A stretch of 52,993 nt of DNA from Oscillospiraceae bacterium (GCA_910575695.1 CAJTGJ010000028.1:1-52993); one strand, 5' to 3'; numbered from the stretch's first letter, positions 1 to 9,821 are shown. Numbers and translations are program-made. Notes: a model not told the origin generated them from the letters alone.

Positions 1-139
1 AATCAAACTCATCATCCGTACCGCTTTTGGCTTTCGCAACGTGGATAATCTTCTCGCTATGGTTATGCTCTCCTGCTCCAATCTTCATCCCACTCTCCCT
101 AACCGCTGACCCGCCCACTCTTTCTACCGAAGCCTCAAA
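1..139. repeat. Left copy of 139-bp terminal inverted repeat
   Basis: Positions 1-139 are the exact reverse complement of 52855-52993. Identity stops abruptly at 139/52855. Because the match runs off both ends of the window, the true repeat is longer. Each copy carries an outward-reading open frame with no stop (on the minus strand here, from an ATG at 88 to the edge, 29 residues) that I do not recognise. The likeliest explanation is that the contig ends inside a dispersed repeat such as an insertion sequence present in both orientations. Confidence 0.9.
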
Positions 140-181
140 ACACAATATTTAATTTATGCAAACCAAGATGATATTTGGCCT

Positions 182-350
182 CAGAGCCTGTTTAAAATCT
201 TCAAATAAGGATAGCAATCAGCGTAAAAGTGAGCACCTGAGCAGAAGCAGCGAGCTTGCGCTCACAGTTTTTCCAAAGTCTGCGGAATTTGTCGAGCCAG
301 CCGAAAAGGCGCTCTGCCACGCCTTGGGTCAAGAAATCAAGCGCAGACAC
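182..350 (-). mobile_element. IS5-family-like transposase 3' end and IS terminus (remnant)
   Basis: Read on the minus strand, this stretch encodes a C-terminal transposase segment including FGWLDKFRRLWKNCERKL and LTFTLIAILI, the pattern that closes IS5-type DDE transposases. The family version normally continues with Arg-Arg-Phe and a stop. Here the first Arg codon (CGA) reads TGA, so even the remnant carries a nonsense change. The sequence ends near 182 in GAGCCTGTTTAAAATC, which resembles an IS terminus. Only the last part of the element is present. It directly abuts the IS630-like fragment, as expected for one element inserted in, or recombined with, another. Confidence 0.6.
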
Positions 351-359
351 AAGGCCAAG

Positions 360-635
360 GGCTGGACGAAGGTGTATCACAGCAAGTTTGCTGCGGCCTG
401 GCTGGAGAAGGACAAGGAGAAGCCAGAGGTGTTCTTCCTGCCTCCCTACGCGCCGGAATACAACCCTGATGAATATTTGAATCACGCTTTGAAAACTTCC
501 GTTCACTCGGGACAGCTCGCGGAAGATATTTCCCACAAAATCCAGTCATTTATGCGCAGATTACAGCATCATCCCTCTGCTGTTTCCAGTTTCTTCTTCC
601 ATTCTCCGCTTTCCTATCTTTGCCCGCAGAAGTAA
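360..635 (+). pseudogene. IS630-family transposase, C-terminal fragment
   Basis: From about 366 the plus strand encodes VYHSK, then FFLPPYAPEYNPDEYLN and KIQSFMRRLQ, the end of an IS630-type DDE transposase. The Glu in NPDEYLN is the third catalytic acid. The first two acids and the whole N-terminal half are missing: the frame runs upstream to 156 only through antisense IS5-like sequence. The fragment has no credible start of its own and cannot make an active enzyme. It ends immediately before the convergent histidine kinase gene. Confidence 0.75.
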
Positions 636-638
636 TAA

Positions 639-1979
639 CTATGCGCTATCAGCTGAAATGGGCAGCGTCACCTGCAAAATAAACACATGATCCCGCACCG
701 TGGCAAACATGGTCCCACCATATTTCTGGGCCAGATAGCGGATGCTTTTCAGCCCAAAGCCGTGGCTGGATTTATCCGCTTTCGTGGTCACAGGCAGCCC
801 GTCCTCTTGAGTGGGCACGTCCTCACAGTAGTTGTTGGTCTGGATACATAAAAAAGCATTCTGCCTGCGGATGGCCAGACTCACCACCCGCTTTTCCACA
901 TCCTCAAATTGGTCCACACACTCAATGGCGTTGTCAATGGCATTTCCCAGCAGGGCGTACAAATCGGGTATTGAGATATGGTCAATCATGGGCGAGACGG
1001 CATCAATCGCGCAGGTGAGCTTAATCTGGTGGTGGTCGCAGTATAGGCTTTTTTCCGCGAGAATGGTGTTTAGTACCTCATCCTCCGTATGGACCAGTTC
1101 GTGATATAACCTGATGCTTCGCTCTGTCTCCTCGATATAGCCCTGCCGCTGACCCTCGTCGATGGTTTTGAGCACCTGGAGATTGTGCTTCAAATCGTGG
1201 CAAGTTCGATTGAGATGGTCAATCAATTCTTTGCTTAGACTATACTGACTGGCACTGCTGCGCAGAGTCTGCTCAATCACACTTCGTTCCCGTCCGAGAC
1301 GCACACCGGTAAGTGCGGTATGTTGCAGGCTGATGATAATAACGCTGAGCATCAGCCCCACAATCCCACCCCATTCCCAATATTCACTGGAATGCTCAAA
1401 TATCATTTGGCACGCCATCGTACACAGCGTCAGCACTGCCAGCAGGGCTGCGTGATTGGCAATAACAGTGGGGGAATCTGAATATATCAGCCCCTCGCAT
1501 AACCGAAGCTGCCGAACAAAAAAACGAGAAGCAATAAAGTATGTTATCCCACAGCCAAGCAGGGCGGCCAAAGCGTATAGCCCCAGGTGCTCTGTGAGCG
1601 ACGGCCACACCGCCATGGCCAAAAATTCATGCACGATTACATAGACGATATGTTGGACGGAATAGCCCAGTGTACCGATATACAGCACATCGCTTACCGT
1701 CAAAATGAAACAGGCGCGCATACATAGACTGGTGAGTAAAGCGAGGCATACATAGCTCCCGCCTATTAAAATAAAAAACAGCGGCTGGGGCAAAATGATA
1801 TTCATTTGCCTCAATGGAAAATGCACCATAGACAACCCGGAGAGCAGTATACCACCCAAGCACAAACGCAATATAAAATGCTTTTTTCTCTGGGCAAAGG
1901 GCAGCAGAAACACCAGCTGCGCCCCCATCAATTCCCAAACAAAGCGCAGTTCCTCGAAGATCTCCAGCGGTGCTGCCAT
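639..1979 (-). CDS. AgrC-like sensor histidine kinase (GHKL ATPase)
   Basis: 446 residues. Roughly residues 20-225 are hydrophobic, with about six membrane segments, as in quorum-sensing kinases that detect peptides at the membrane. The cytoplasmic part has the HPK10-type phosphoacceptor motif CHDLKHN (His near 261), the N box LLGNAIDNAIE and the G box HGFGLKSIRYLAQKYGG. The ATG at 1979 overlaps the regulator stop by one base (TGATG), so the two are translationally coupled. A GTG lies one codon earlier but coupling favours the ATG. The ligand is unknown. No AgrD/AgrB-type peptide or exporter gene is visible nearby; IS debris lies directly downstream, so such genes may have been lost or lie elsewhere. 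Confidence 0.9.
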   Translation of the reverse strand: MAAPLEIFEELRFVWELMGAQLVFLLPFAQRKKHFILRLCLGGILLSGLSMVHFPLRQMNIILPQPLFFILIGGSYVCLALLTSLCMRACFILTVSDVLYIGTLGYSVQHIVYVIVHEFLAMAVWPSLTEHLGLYALAALLGCGITYFIASRFFVRQLRLCEGLIYSDSPTVIANHAALLAVLTLCTMACQMIFEHSSEYWEWGGIVGLMLSVIIISLQHTALTGVRLGRERSVIEQTLRSSASQYSLSKELIDHLNRTCHDLKHNLQVLKTIDEGQRQGYIEETERSIRLYHELVHTEDEVLNTILAEKSLYCDHHQIKLTCAIDAVSPMIDHISIPDLYALLGNAIDNAIECVDQFEDVEKRVVSLAIRRQNAFLCIQTNNYCEDVPTQEDGLPVTTKADKSSHGFGLKSIRYLAQKYGGTMFATVRDHVFILQVTLPISADSA

Positions 1980-2695
1980 CACAGGTCCACACCTCCCAAA
2001 TACCGGCCCATCTGGTCCAGAAATGTGCCGCGCCGTCCACGGCTGATTTTCAGCCGGTGGTTGTCTGGATCCATCAATACCTCGTCCCGTTCCAGCGCCT
2101 TGACGTACTTGAGGTTGACCAGAAAACTGGTGTTGCAGCGGGAGAACTGCCCGTGAGGCAGAGTGGACTCCGCGTCAGATATGGAGCCGCGAACCCGGTA
2201 ATCGCTGGTGGTGGTGTGATAGATCAGATAGTGCAGGGCGGATTCCACATAGATCACCTGGGAAACCATCAGGAGAACGATCCCGCTGGTGGTGTGAAGC
2301 GCAATCTGTGTATCCCGGTTCTGGCTGATATACCGCTGGGCCTTGCGCAGCTTCAGCGCAAAGTCCTGGTAGGAGACCGGCTTGAGGACATAATCCACCG
2401 CTTCCACTTCGTACCCCTCCAGGGCATATTGGGACATATTGGTGACGAACATCAGCACCACGTTATCTCCTTGGCCGCGAAGCTGCCGGGCGGTCTCCAT
2501 GCCATTGAGCCCAGGCATATCAATATCCAGGATGACCAGGTCAAAGGCAGTGCTGCGGTCCTGAAGAAACTCCGGACCGCTGGTATAACGGGTCACCAGA
2601 TACGCCTGCCCGGTCTCTCCTCCGAATTGATACAGATACTGCTCCAAAACCGCCGCGTCTTCCCGAAAATCGTCCACAATAGCTACCCGGATCAT
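1979..2695 (-). CDS. LytTR-family response regulator (AgrA-like)
   Basis: 238 residues. The N-terminal receiver begins MIRVAIVDD, with phosphoacceptor Asp57 in ILDIDMPG and the conserved Lys in VLKPVS (105). The C-terminal LytTR DNA-binding domain spans about 130-235 (VIYVESALHYLIYH, RCNTSFLVNLKYVKAL, LKISRGRR). The start at 2695 is preceded by GGGAGGAAATGCC. The gene is first in a two-gene operon with the AgrC-like kinase, which should phosphorylate it. LytTR regulators usually bind pairs of short direct repeats; I could not identify a convincing target, and no strong promoter was found in front of it. Confidence 0.92.
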   Translation of the reverse strand: MIRVAIVDDFREDAAVLEQYLYQFGGETGQAYLVTRYTSGPEFLQDRSTAFDLVILDIDMPGLNGMETARQLRGQGDNVVLMFVTNMSQYALEGYEVEAVDYVLKPVSYQDFALKLRKAQRYISQNRDTQIALHTTSGIVLLMVSQVIYVESALHYLIYHTTTSDYRVRGSISDAESTLPHGQFSRCNTSFLVNLKYVKALERDEVLMDPDNHRLKISRGRRGTFLDQMGRYLGGVDL

Positions 2696-2905
2696 GGCAT
2701 TTCCTCCCGTTTGATCTTCTCTGGCCATCATTATATCGGGTTATGTCCTCCTTTTCAAGAGGGCCCGTAACTGCAAAGTTTTTTTCTTTTCTGGAGTAGA
2801 ACCAGGTATAAGTGCATCAGCATTCGTCAAATCAGACAAAAATCAGCCTGTAGTTTTTACGCTCCACGCAAATAATGCCTGAAAACTGCAAATCCTGCCA
2901 AGGGG

Positions 2906-2935
2906 TTGAAACAGAAGCCGTTCATTTGCTACAGT
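2906..2935 (+). promoter_or_regulatory. Candidate sigma-A promoter for the GH3 gene
   Basis: TTGAAA (2906-2911) and TACAGT (2930-2935) are 18 bp apart, about 65 bp before the chosen start of the glycosidase gene. The spacing is acceptable and the -10 box imperfect. Confidence 0.4.
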
Positions 2936-2998
2936 GGGTTCAATAGGCGCCGGCGGCGCAAAATTTTGGGAATGAGGACCCCACTGAAAAGGAGAGAC

Positions 2999-5716
2999 AT
3001 GGAAATGGAAGAATCCAAAAAGAAGCCAAAGAACGGTAAAAAAATTGGGTTGATCGTAGGCATCTCGGTGGTGGCGCTGGTCGCCATCGTTCTGGTCTAT
3101 GGCTTTGTCATCACCAAGTCCGGCTATTGGCTGCTGTCCAAATTCACCCCGGACACCCCCGAGCAGCAGATGTCCTACACCTCCGCCTTCGACACCGCCC
3201 AGACCATTGCCCAGGAGGGCTTTGTACTCATGCAGAACAATGACGGTCTGCTTCCCCTGACCGCTTCTCCCGAGGCCCCGGCCAAGCTGAATGTGTTTGG
3301 CATGAGGTCGGTACAGCTCATCTACAACGCGGGCGGTTCCGCCGCCTCCGTGGTGGACAAGTGTGTCCGGCTGGAGGACGCCATGGACCAGGCGGGCTTT
3401 GAACTCAACCAGGATCTGCTCAATCTCTACTATAACTACTACAAGACCGGCAAGGCGTCTATCGCGGACACCCCCGCCCCCGGCAACAGCAGCGCCTCTG
3501 AATTCATTGAGAACCCCAGCAACATCACTGTGCCCGACGTACCCGGCTCCATTTTGAAAGACACCTCCCTGTACAACGACGGTAAGAGTGTTCTGGACCA
3601 TGCACTGGACTTTTCCGACACCGCCATGATTGTGGTGGGCCGGGGCGGTTCCGAGGTGTTCGATTTCACTCCCGCCCTGCTCCAGCTTTCCGAGGATGAG
3701 GCGTCCATGGTGGATGCGGTGTGCTCCAAGTTCGACAAAGTCATCCTGGTGGTCAACTCCGCCAATGTCATGGAACTGGACTTCCTCCGGGACTATCCTC
3801 AGATCAAGAGCGTACTGTGGATCGGCTACCCCGGCGAGTCCGGCATCCACGCGTTTGCCTCCATCCTGAACGGCACTGTGAATCCCTCCGGCCGTCTGGT
3901 GGACACCTGGCTGGCAGACAACCTGGCCACTCCTGCCGCTAACAACTACCTGGAACTTCAGGACGATGGGACCTGGAATCCCGACAGCTATCACTATACC
4001 AATGCTCCCGACCAAGCCGGATATTTCACCCAGTACAGCGAGGGCATCTATGTGGGCTACAAGTATTTTGAGACACGCGCCGCCACCGACTCCAGCTTCG
4101 ACTATGACGCGGCGGTCATGTTCCCCTTCGGTCACGGGCTGAGCTACACCACATTTGAGAAAAGGATCATGGCTATCAATGAGGAAAACGGCGTCATTAC
4201 TGTCCGCGTGGAGGTCAAAAACACCGGCGATGCGGCGGGCAAAGACGTGATCCAGCTCTACTACAACCCGCCTTACACTGGGGCTATCGAGAAGTCCACC
4301 GTCAATCTGGCCGCCTTCAAAAAGACCAATCTCATGGAGCCCGGTACAACCGAGCATTACTCCCTGGAAATCCCCGTGGAGGACATGGCCTCCTACGATT
4401 ATAAGGTGAACAAAGCCTATGTGCTGGAAAAGGGCGATTATGAGATTATGCTGATGGACGACGCCCACACCAAATTGGATTCTCAGACCTGGAACCTGGG
4501 CAGCGACATCATCTATGACGAGGCCCACAACGGCAAGCGTTCTTCCGACATCGTGGCTGCAACCAACCTGTTTGATTATGTTCAGGGACCCGATGATTTC
4601 CTCACACGGGAATGGAACCAGGACAGCCGCGCCTTTACCGGCCCCAAGCAGGAGGACTTCACCGCTTCCCAGGAGGTGCTGGACAGCCTGAGCTATACCG
4701 CGCCCACCGATGCGGAGCTGGGGCTCACCGAGGCAGACCTGCCCGTCTATGGCCAGACACTGTCCGCCGCCATCAAGCTGGATGAGATGTCCAAGGTCCC
4801 CTATGACGATCCTAAGTGGGACGATTTCATGTCACAGCTGACATTGGATGAGATGGCGCTGCTGTGCGGCAATGGCGCGTGGCACATTGAGAAGCTGGAG
4901 CGCCTGGGCGTTCCCCAGACCAACACCCCCGACGGCTCGGTGTGCGTGGGCGCGTCTACCTACTCCGGCGCGATTATGGGCATCGACGCGGCGGGCATCA
5001 CCTATCCCTGCCCGGTGGTCACCGCCTCTTCCTGGAATGAGGATATCGCCTACATGATGGGCACCAGCGCGGGCAGCGAGGCTCAGGCCAATGGCTACGC
5101 CGGATGGTATGCCCCCGCTATGGACACCCACCGCACCGCATTCAACGGGCGCAATTTCGAATACTACTCCGAGGACGGCACGTTGGCTGGCATCATTGCC
5201 GGGAACGTGGTGAAGGGCGCCACCGAAAAGGGTGTGATCTGCTTCGTCAAACACTTCGCGCTCAACGAGCGGGAGTCCAACGACCGCAACCAACTGTATT
5301 CCTGGTGCAACGAGCAGGCCATGCGCGAAATCTACCTGAAGCCTTTTGAGCTGGCCGTAAAGAACGGCGGATCTTTGGGCGCTATGTCCTCTTTCAACTA
5401 TATCGGCACCAAGTGGGCCAGCGCCAACAGCGAACTGTGCAAAGATCTGCTGCGCGGTGAGTGGGGCTTCCAGGGCCTGGTCATCACCGATGCCCATCTC
5501 TATCCCTACATGGACACCGTGGGCATGATTTACGGCGGGACCGATTTGTCCCTGGACGTTATGGGGGCCTGGACTCCCTTCGACGGACACTCCGGTATTC
5601 TGAAAAAGGCGGCTGAGGACTCTGCCACCCGCATTGGGATGACCCGGAATCTGTACCAGTCCAGCAAGAACATCCTCTTTGCGGTTTCCCGCACCTGGCC
5701 GGTGGCCGGGAAGTAA
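2999..5716 (+). CDS. Membrane-anchored, domain-permuted GH3 family glycosidase
   Basis: 905 residues. A short basic N-terminus precedes one membrane helix (about 17-40), so the enzyme is probably anchored with its bulk outside. The GH3 domains are in reversed order. The (alpha/beta)6 C-domain comes first (ILVVNSANVMELDF, SVLWIGYPGESG, NPSGRLVDTW), followed by a fibronectin-III-like domain (FPFGHGLSYTTFE, VRVEVKNTGDAAGKDV). The TIM-barrel N-domain is last (ICFVKHFALNERE, GFQGLVITDAH). Asp831 in VITD is the expected nucleophile. Reversed GH3 enzymes are known from rumen and gut clostridia. The start follows AAAAGGAGAGAC. Substrate is probably a beta-linked glucoside or xyloside, not decidable from sequence. 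Single gene, closed by a strong terminator. Confidence 0.9.
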   Translation: MEMEESKKKPKNGKKIGLIVGISVVALVAIVLVYGFVITKSGYWLLSKFTPDTPEQQMSYTSAFDTAQTIAQEGFVLMQNNDGLLPLTASPEAPAKLNVFGMRSVQLIYNAGGSAASVVDKCVRLEDAMDQAGFELNQDLLNLYYNYYKTGKASIADTPAPGNSSASEFIENPSNITVPDVPGSILKDTSLYNDGKSVLDHALDFSDTAMIVVGRGGSEVFDFTPALLQLSEDEASMVDAVCSKFDKVILVVNSANVMELDFLRDYPQIKSVLWIGYPGESGIHAFASILNGTVNPSGRLVDTWLADNLATPAANNYLELQDDGTWNPDSYHYTNAPDQAGYFTQYSEGIYVGYKYFETRAATDSSFDYDAAVMFPFGHGLSYTTFEKRIMAINEENGVITVRVEVKNTGDAAGKDVIQLYYNPPYTGAIEKSTVNLAAFKKTNLMEPGTTEHYSLEIPVEDMASYDYKVNKAYVLEKGDYEIMLMDDAHTKLDSQTWNLGSDIIYDEAHNGKRSSDIVAATNLFDYVQGPDDFLTREWNQDSRAFTGPKQEDFTASQEVLDSLSYTAPTDAELGLTEADLPVYGQTLSAAIKLDEMSKVPYDDPKWDDFMSQLTLDEMALLCGNGAWHIEKLERLGVPQTNTPDGSVCVGASTYSGAIMGIDAAGITYPCPVVTASSWNEDIAYMMGTSAGSEAQANGYAGWYAPAMDTHRTAFNGRNFEYYSEDGTLAGIIAGNVVKGATEKGVICFVKHFALNERESNDRNQLYSWCNEQAMREIYLKPFELAVKNGGSLGAMSSFNYIGTKWASANSELCKDLLRGEWGFQGLVITDAHLYPYMDTVGMIYGGTDLSLDVMGAWTPFDGHSGILKKAAEDSATRIGMTRNLYQSSKNILFAVSRTWPVAGK

Positions 5717-5843
5717 ATCCAACCGCATTTTAACGTATCGTACCTATATGAATTCAGTATAATCCTTCCTGGCCGCCTGTAAATCAGATGGGCGTTTCCT
5801 TCAAAAGAACGGTTGATGTTTTGGCCTGTTTCTCTTCATTCAC

Positions 5844-5884
5844 ATTTTGCCCCTCTCTGCTTAAACAGAGAGGGGCAAAATGCG
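5844..5884. terminator. Rho-independent terminator after the GH3 gene
   Basis: A 16-bp stem (ATTTTGCCCCTCTCTG at 5844-5859 paired with 5866-5881) closes a 6-base loop, with A and T runs at the stem ends so it could act in both directions. The rest of the 418-bp gap (5717-6134) holds no convincing gene, only the weak promoter and hairpins in front of the chemoreceptor gene. Confidence 0.85.
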
Positions 5885-6022
5885 TTAGGAGATATTTGCT
5901 CCCCATTCAGGGCGCGGCCTGTTTTGCTTCGGGCCTCCCACGGCCGCCTGGTCCGGAGAAAAGCGCCGTCCGGACAGCTCATTCCGGCTCCAAAAATTTT
6001 TCATTTTACTGTAATCTTAACT

Positions 6023-6049
6023 TATCAAATAAAAGGGATCTGCCGATAT
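6023..6049 (+). promoter_or_regulatory. Possible sigma-D (flagellar/chemotaxis type) promoter for the MCP gene
   Basis: GCCGATAT at 6042-6049 is close to the sigma-28 -10 consensus GCCGATAA. The -35 region (about 6023-6026) matches TAAA only weakly. The position, some 85 bp before a chemoreceptor gene, makes the motif plausible. Confidence 0.35.
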
Positions 6050-6134
6050 GTCATTTGAATATTGTTCGGAGAACAAAATAACTTTTCGCAGCCGGCGGCA
6101 GCTGCCGGCGCAATATAAAAAGGAGTTGGGGAAC

Positions 6135-7853
6135 ATGGTTAACTACATACGGAATTTGAAAATCAGGCTGAAGCTCTACATACTCGTAGGGGTCGCTCTG
6201 CTTGGTATGCTGATTATCAGCGGGATGTCGTTCTTTCTCATGGGCCGGATGAACGATATGGCCAACGATATCGCCACAGGCTGGCTCCCCAGTGTTGATA
6301 TTGCCCGGGACCTGAGCACCACTATTTCCAATATCCGCCTGAATGAGCTGGGATATCTCACCGCGATTTCCGACGATGTGGAGGAATCCAGCCTTCAATA
6401 CCTTCAAAGCGAAAAATCCAGCATGGACACTCTCTTGGCCGCCTATGGCTCTCTGATCGACGAAGAAGAACGCAGCTTCTACGATAACGCGATGAATTTC
6501 TGGACCCAATACAATGAGGCGGACGAAAAAATGATGGCCCTGGCCACCCAGGGCAGTATCGAGGAAGCCCGCGCCATCCTGGAAGGCGAGTGCGTGGGCC
6601 TCTACAACTCGTTAAACAGCGCCTTCAATGACATCATCGCCTACAACACCCAGGGCAGCGACGACGCGGCGGAGGAAAGCTCCTCTCTTTATGTTACCGC
6701 CACGTTCGTCATGACAGCGGTCGTCATTGCCATCATCCTTGTGGGGGTTTTCTTCTCCTTCATTATTATTCGCCTGATCAAAGCCCCCATTTTTGAAATG
6801 GAAAATGCCGCCATAAAGATGGCGGAGGGGGATTTTGATGTGGAAATTTCCTATTCCTCCAAGGACGAGCTGGGCGTCCTGGCGGTTCAGGTGGGCCGGC
6901 TGATCCGCAAGCTCCAGGTCATCATTGACGACGAAAACAAATTCCTGGCAAAAATGGCCGAGGGCGACTTCACGGTGGATTCCGCCTGTGAGGAGGAATA
7001 TACAGGCGGCTTCTATCCCCTGCTCGTCTCCCTGCGGGGCATCTCGGAAAAGCTCAACGACACCATGACGCAGATCAGCCAGAGCTCCTCCCAGGTCGCA
7101 AGCGGTGCGGAGCAGGTGTCCAACGGCGCCCAGGCCCTTGCCCAGGGGGCGACCGAGCAGGCAAGCTCCGTCCAGGAGCTTGCCGCCACCATCAATGAGA
7201 TCTCCGACAAGGTGAACCAGAACGCGGACAACGCCCGGCAGGCCAGCGACGCGGCGGGCAGCGTCAGCGCCACAATGCACACCAGCAAAACGCAGATGGA
7301 GCAGATGATCCAGGCCATGAACGATATCAGCACCTGCTCCAGCGAGATCGGCAAGATCATGAAGATCATTGAGGACATCGCGTTCCAGACCAACATCCTC
7401 GCCCTGAACGCCGCCGTGGAGGCCGCCCGGGCCGGTACGGCCGGAAAAGGCTTTGCGGTGGTGGCTGACGAAGTCCGCAATCTGGCCACCAAGAGCACGC
7501 AGGCCTCCGAAAACATCTCCTCTCTGATCGCGAATTCCCTGCGGGCAGTAGAAAACGGGACGCAGATCGTGGACGATACCGCCCAGTCCCTGAACCAGGC
7601 GGTCAGCGACGTCAACGAAGTGACCGGCATCATCGGGCAGATTTCCGAGGCCAGCAGCGACCAGGCCGATTCCATCGCCCAGATCATCACGGGGATGAAC
7701 CAGATTTCCAGCGTTGTCCAGACCAACTCGGCCACCGCCGAGCAGAGCGCCGCGGCAAGCGAGGAGCTGTCCAGCCAGTCTCAGCTGATGAAACAGCTTG
7801 TGGGACGGTTCCAGCTCAGGAGCAGCGCCTTCAGCCAGTTCGCGGCAGGCTGA
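6135..7853 (+). CDS. Methyl-accepting chemotaxis protein
   Basis: 572 residues. Membrane helices lie at about 15-36 and 188-212, with a helical extracellular sensor of the four-helix-bundle type between them. A HAMP linker follows (about 212-265, [19 protein letters not shown]). The long cytoplasmic signalling coiled coil carries the invariant hairpin tip [20 protein letters not shown] (about 415-434) for CheA/CheW contact. Glu/Gln-rich methylation segments flank the tip. The start at 6135 is preceded by AAGGAGTTGGGGAAC. It sits alone between two terminators with no chemotaxis genes nearby, so it should feed a core Che system elsewhere. The ligand cannot be read from sequence. Confidence 0.95.
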   Translation: MVNYIRNLKIRLKLYILVGVALLGMLIISGMSFFLMGRMNDMANDIATGWLPSVDIARDLSTTISNIRLNELGYLTAISDDVEESSLQYLQSEKSSMDTLLAAYGSLIDEEERSFYDNAMNFWTQYNEADEKMMALATQGSIEEARAILEGECVGLYNSLNSAFNDIIAYNTQGSDDAAEESSSLYVTATFVMTAVVIAIILVGVFFSFIIIRLIKAPIFEMENAAIKMAEGDFDVEISYSSKDELGVLAVQVGRLIRKLQVIIDDENKFLAKMAEGDFTVDSACEEEYTGGFYPLLVSLRGISEKLNDTMTQISQSSSQVASGAEQVSNGAQALAQGATEQASSVQELAATINEISDKVNQNADNARQASDAAGSVSATMHTSKTQMEQMIQAMNDISTCSSEIGKIMKIIEDIAFQTNILALNAAVEAARAGTAGKGFAVVADEVRNLATKSTQASENISSLIANSLRAVENGTQIVDDTAQSLNQAVSDVNEVTGIIGQISEASSDQADSIAQIITGMNQISSVVQTNSATAEQSAAASEELSSQSQLMKQLVGRFQLRSSAFSQFAAG

Positions 7854-7878
7854 CCATACCGCGCAGGCAAAACCGTGG

Positions 7879-7924
7879 AAGAGCAGGACGTTTTCTCCGG
7901 GGAGAAAGCGTTCTGCTCTTTTTC
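7879..7924 (+). terminator. Rho-independent terminator after the MCP gene
   Basis: AAGAGCAGGACG...TTTCTCC pairs imperfectly with GGAGAAAGCGTTCTGCTCTT (about 7879-7920), followed by TTT. Confidence 0.8.
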
Positions 7925-7985
7925 AGAAATCCTCTGCGCAGGCCCGGATTCCAGGCGTCTGCCATGGAAATCAGCCGATTTTCCA

Positions 7986-8014
7986 TTGCGCTCCTGTATG
8001 ATTTGTGATACAAT
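7986..8014 (+). promoter_or_regulatory. Sigma-A promoter for ilvD
   Basis: TTGCGC (7986-7991) and TACAAT (8009-8014) with a 17-bp spacer, 49 bp before the ilvD start. No T-box or leucine-type attenuator is visible in the short leader. Confidence 0.6.
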
Positions 8015-8063
8015 GCTTCCGCGTACAATAACAATACCCAAAACCGCAAAGGAGACTTGCGTC

Positions 8064-9725
8064 ATGCGTTCTGACAATGTAAAAAAAGGCGTACCCACCG
8101 CCCCGAACCGCTCCCTGTTCTATGCTCTGGGCTACACCCGGGAGGAGCTGGAGCGGCCCCTGATCGGCGTGGTTTGCTCCTATAACGAGATCGTCCCCGG
8201 CCATATGAACCTGGACAAGATCGCCGAGGCGGTGAAGGCGGGCATCCGGGCCGCGGGGGGTACCCCCATTGAGTTCCCCGCCATCGCCGTGTGCGACGGC
8301 ATCGCCATGGGCCACGTGGGCATGAAGTACTCCCTGGTCACCCGTGATTTGATAGCCGATTCCACCGAGGCCATGGCCATGGCCCACCAGTTCGACGGGC
8401 TGGTGATGATCCCCAACTGCGACAAGAACGTCCCCGGCCTGCTGATGGCGGCGGCCCGGGTGAACATACCCACTATCTTCTGCTCCGGCGGGCCCATGCT
8501 GGCGGGGCGCCTCAACGACGGACGGCGCACCTGCCTGTCCCATATGTTCGAGGCCGTGGGCGGCTATTACGCCGGCAAGCTGGACGAGGCCGGGGTTGAG
8601 GAGTATGAGAACAACGCCTGCCCCACCTGCGGCTCCTGCTCCGGAATGTATACAGCCAACTCCATGAACTGCCTCACCGAGGCCATCGGCATGGGCCTGC
8701 GGGGCAACGGCACCATCCCCGCCGTGTGGTCCGCCCGCCTGCGGCTGGCCAAGCACGCCGGGATGCAGATCATGGAACTGGTGAAGCGGGACATCAAGCC
8801 CCGGGACATTATGACCGAGGCCGCGTTCCACAACGCCGAGACGGTGGACATGGCCCTGGGCTGCTCCACCAACACGATGCTCCACCTGCCCGCCATCGCC
8901 CACGAGTGCGGCATTGAGCTGGATCTGGATATGTCCAACGAGATCTCCTCCAAGACCCCCAACCTGTGCCACCTGGCCCCCGCCGGGGACACCTATATGG
9001 AGGATCTGGAGGGCGCGGGGGGCGTCCACGCCGTCATGATGGAGCTGGACAAAAAAGGTCTGCTGGATACATCCGTCATGACCTGCACCGGCAAGACCCT
9101 GGCCGAAAATCTGGAGGGCGTGGTCAACCGGGACCACAGCCTCATCCGTCCCATCGACGACCCCTACTCTGCCGACGGCGGCATCGCCGTCCTCAAGGGC
9201 AACCTGGCCCCCGAGGGCTGTGTGGTGAAGCGCTCCGCCGTGGCCCCCGAGATGATGCGCCACCAGGGCCCCGCCCGGGTATTCAACTCCGAGGAGGAGG
9301 CCATCGAGGCCATTTACGCCGGGAAGATCGCGGCGGGCGACGTGGTGGTCATCCGCTATGAGGGCCCCAAAGGCGGCCCCGGTATGCGGGAGATGCTCAA
9401 CCCCACCTCCGCCATCTGCGGCATGGGGCTGGGCGAGTCCGTGGCCCTCATCACCGACGGGCGGTTCTCCGGCGCTACCCGGGGGGCGTCCATCGGCCAC
9501 GTGTGCCCCGAAGCCGCCCAGGGCGGGCCCATCGCCTTTGTGGAGGAGGGCGACCAGATCGCCATTGACATCCCCTCCTGCAAGATCGAACTCCTGGTGG
9601 ACGACGATACCCTGGCCGCACGGAAAGCGGCCTGGGCCTGCCCCGAGCCCAAGATCAAAACCGGCTATCTGGCCCGTTACGCCAAGCTGGTCACCTCCGC
9701 CGCCCGGGGCGCGGTGCTGGAGTAA
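8064..9725 (+). CDS. ilvD: Dihydroxy-acid dehydratase
   Basis: 553 residues, the usual length. It dehydrates 2,3-dihydroxy-3-methyl-acids to 2-keto acids, the third common step of valine/isoleucine synthesis (also feeding leucine and pantothenate), in the cytoplasm with an Fe-S cluster. Cluster cysteines are in PNCDKN (Cys119) and [16 protein letters not shown] (Cys189/Cys192). The C-terminal [20 protein letters not shown] signature is intact. ATG 8064 follows AAAGGAGACTTGCGTC. It stands alone rather than in an ilv/leu operon, with its own promoter and terminator. Confidence 0.97.
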   Translation: MRSDNVKKGVPTAPNRSLFYALGYTREELERPLIGVVCSYNEIVPGHMNLDKIAEAVKAGIRAAGGTPIEFPAIAVCDGIAMGHVGMKYSLVTRDLIADSTEAMAMAHQFDGLVMIPNCDKNVPGLLMAAARVNIPTIFCSGGPMLAGRLNDGRRTCLSHMFEAVGGYYAGKLDEAGVEEYENNACPTCGSCSGMYTANSMNCLTEAIGMGLRGNGTIPAVWSARLRLAKHAGMQIMELVKRDIKPRDIMTEAAFHNAETVDMALGCSTNTMLHLPAIAHECGIELDLDMSNEISSKTPNLCHLAPAGDTYMEDLEGAGGVHAVMMELDKKGLLDTSVMTCTGKTLAENLEGVVNRDHSLIRPIDDPYSADGGIAVLKGNLAPEGCVVKRSAVAPEMMRHQGPARVFNSEEEAIEAIYAGKIAAGDVVVIRYEGPKGGPGMREMLNPTSAICGMGLGESVALITDGRFSGATRGASIGHVCPEAAQGGPIAFVEEGDQIAIDIPSCKIELLVDDDTLAARKAAWACPEPKIKTGYLARYAKLVTSAARGAVLE

Positions 9726-9737
9726 GCCAAACCCTTT

Positions 9738-9778
9738 AAATTCCCGTAGAGCGGCTTTTGGGCCGCTCTGCGGGAATT
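9738..9778 (+). terminator. Rho-independent terminator after ilvD
   Basis: TTCCCGTAGAGCGGC pairs with GCCGCTCTGCGGGAA around a short loop (9741-9776). The nearest T-run is a few bases further (9786-9790), so termination may be partial. Confidence 0.7.
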
Positions 9779-9821
9779 ACGCGCGTTTTTCCAATTATTT
9801 TGAGGAATCGAGCTGATTGTA

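Noticed and set aside
156..635. Single 159-codon transposase gene
   Set aside because: Only the C-terminal part matches IS630; the N-terminal part is antisense to an IS5-like element. Reported as two remnants.
5788..6081. Plus-strand frame between GH3 and chemoreceptor genes
   Set aside because: It runs through a strong terminator, has no ribosome site and resembles no protein.
6048..6134. Upstream start for the chemoreceptor at 6048
   Set aside because: The added residues are non-homologous and include a GC-rich hairpin region; the ATG at 6135 has a proper ribosome site.
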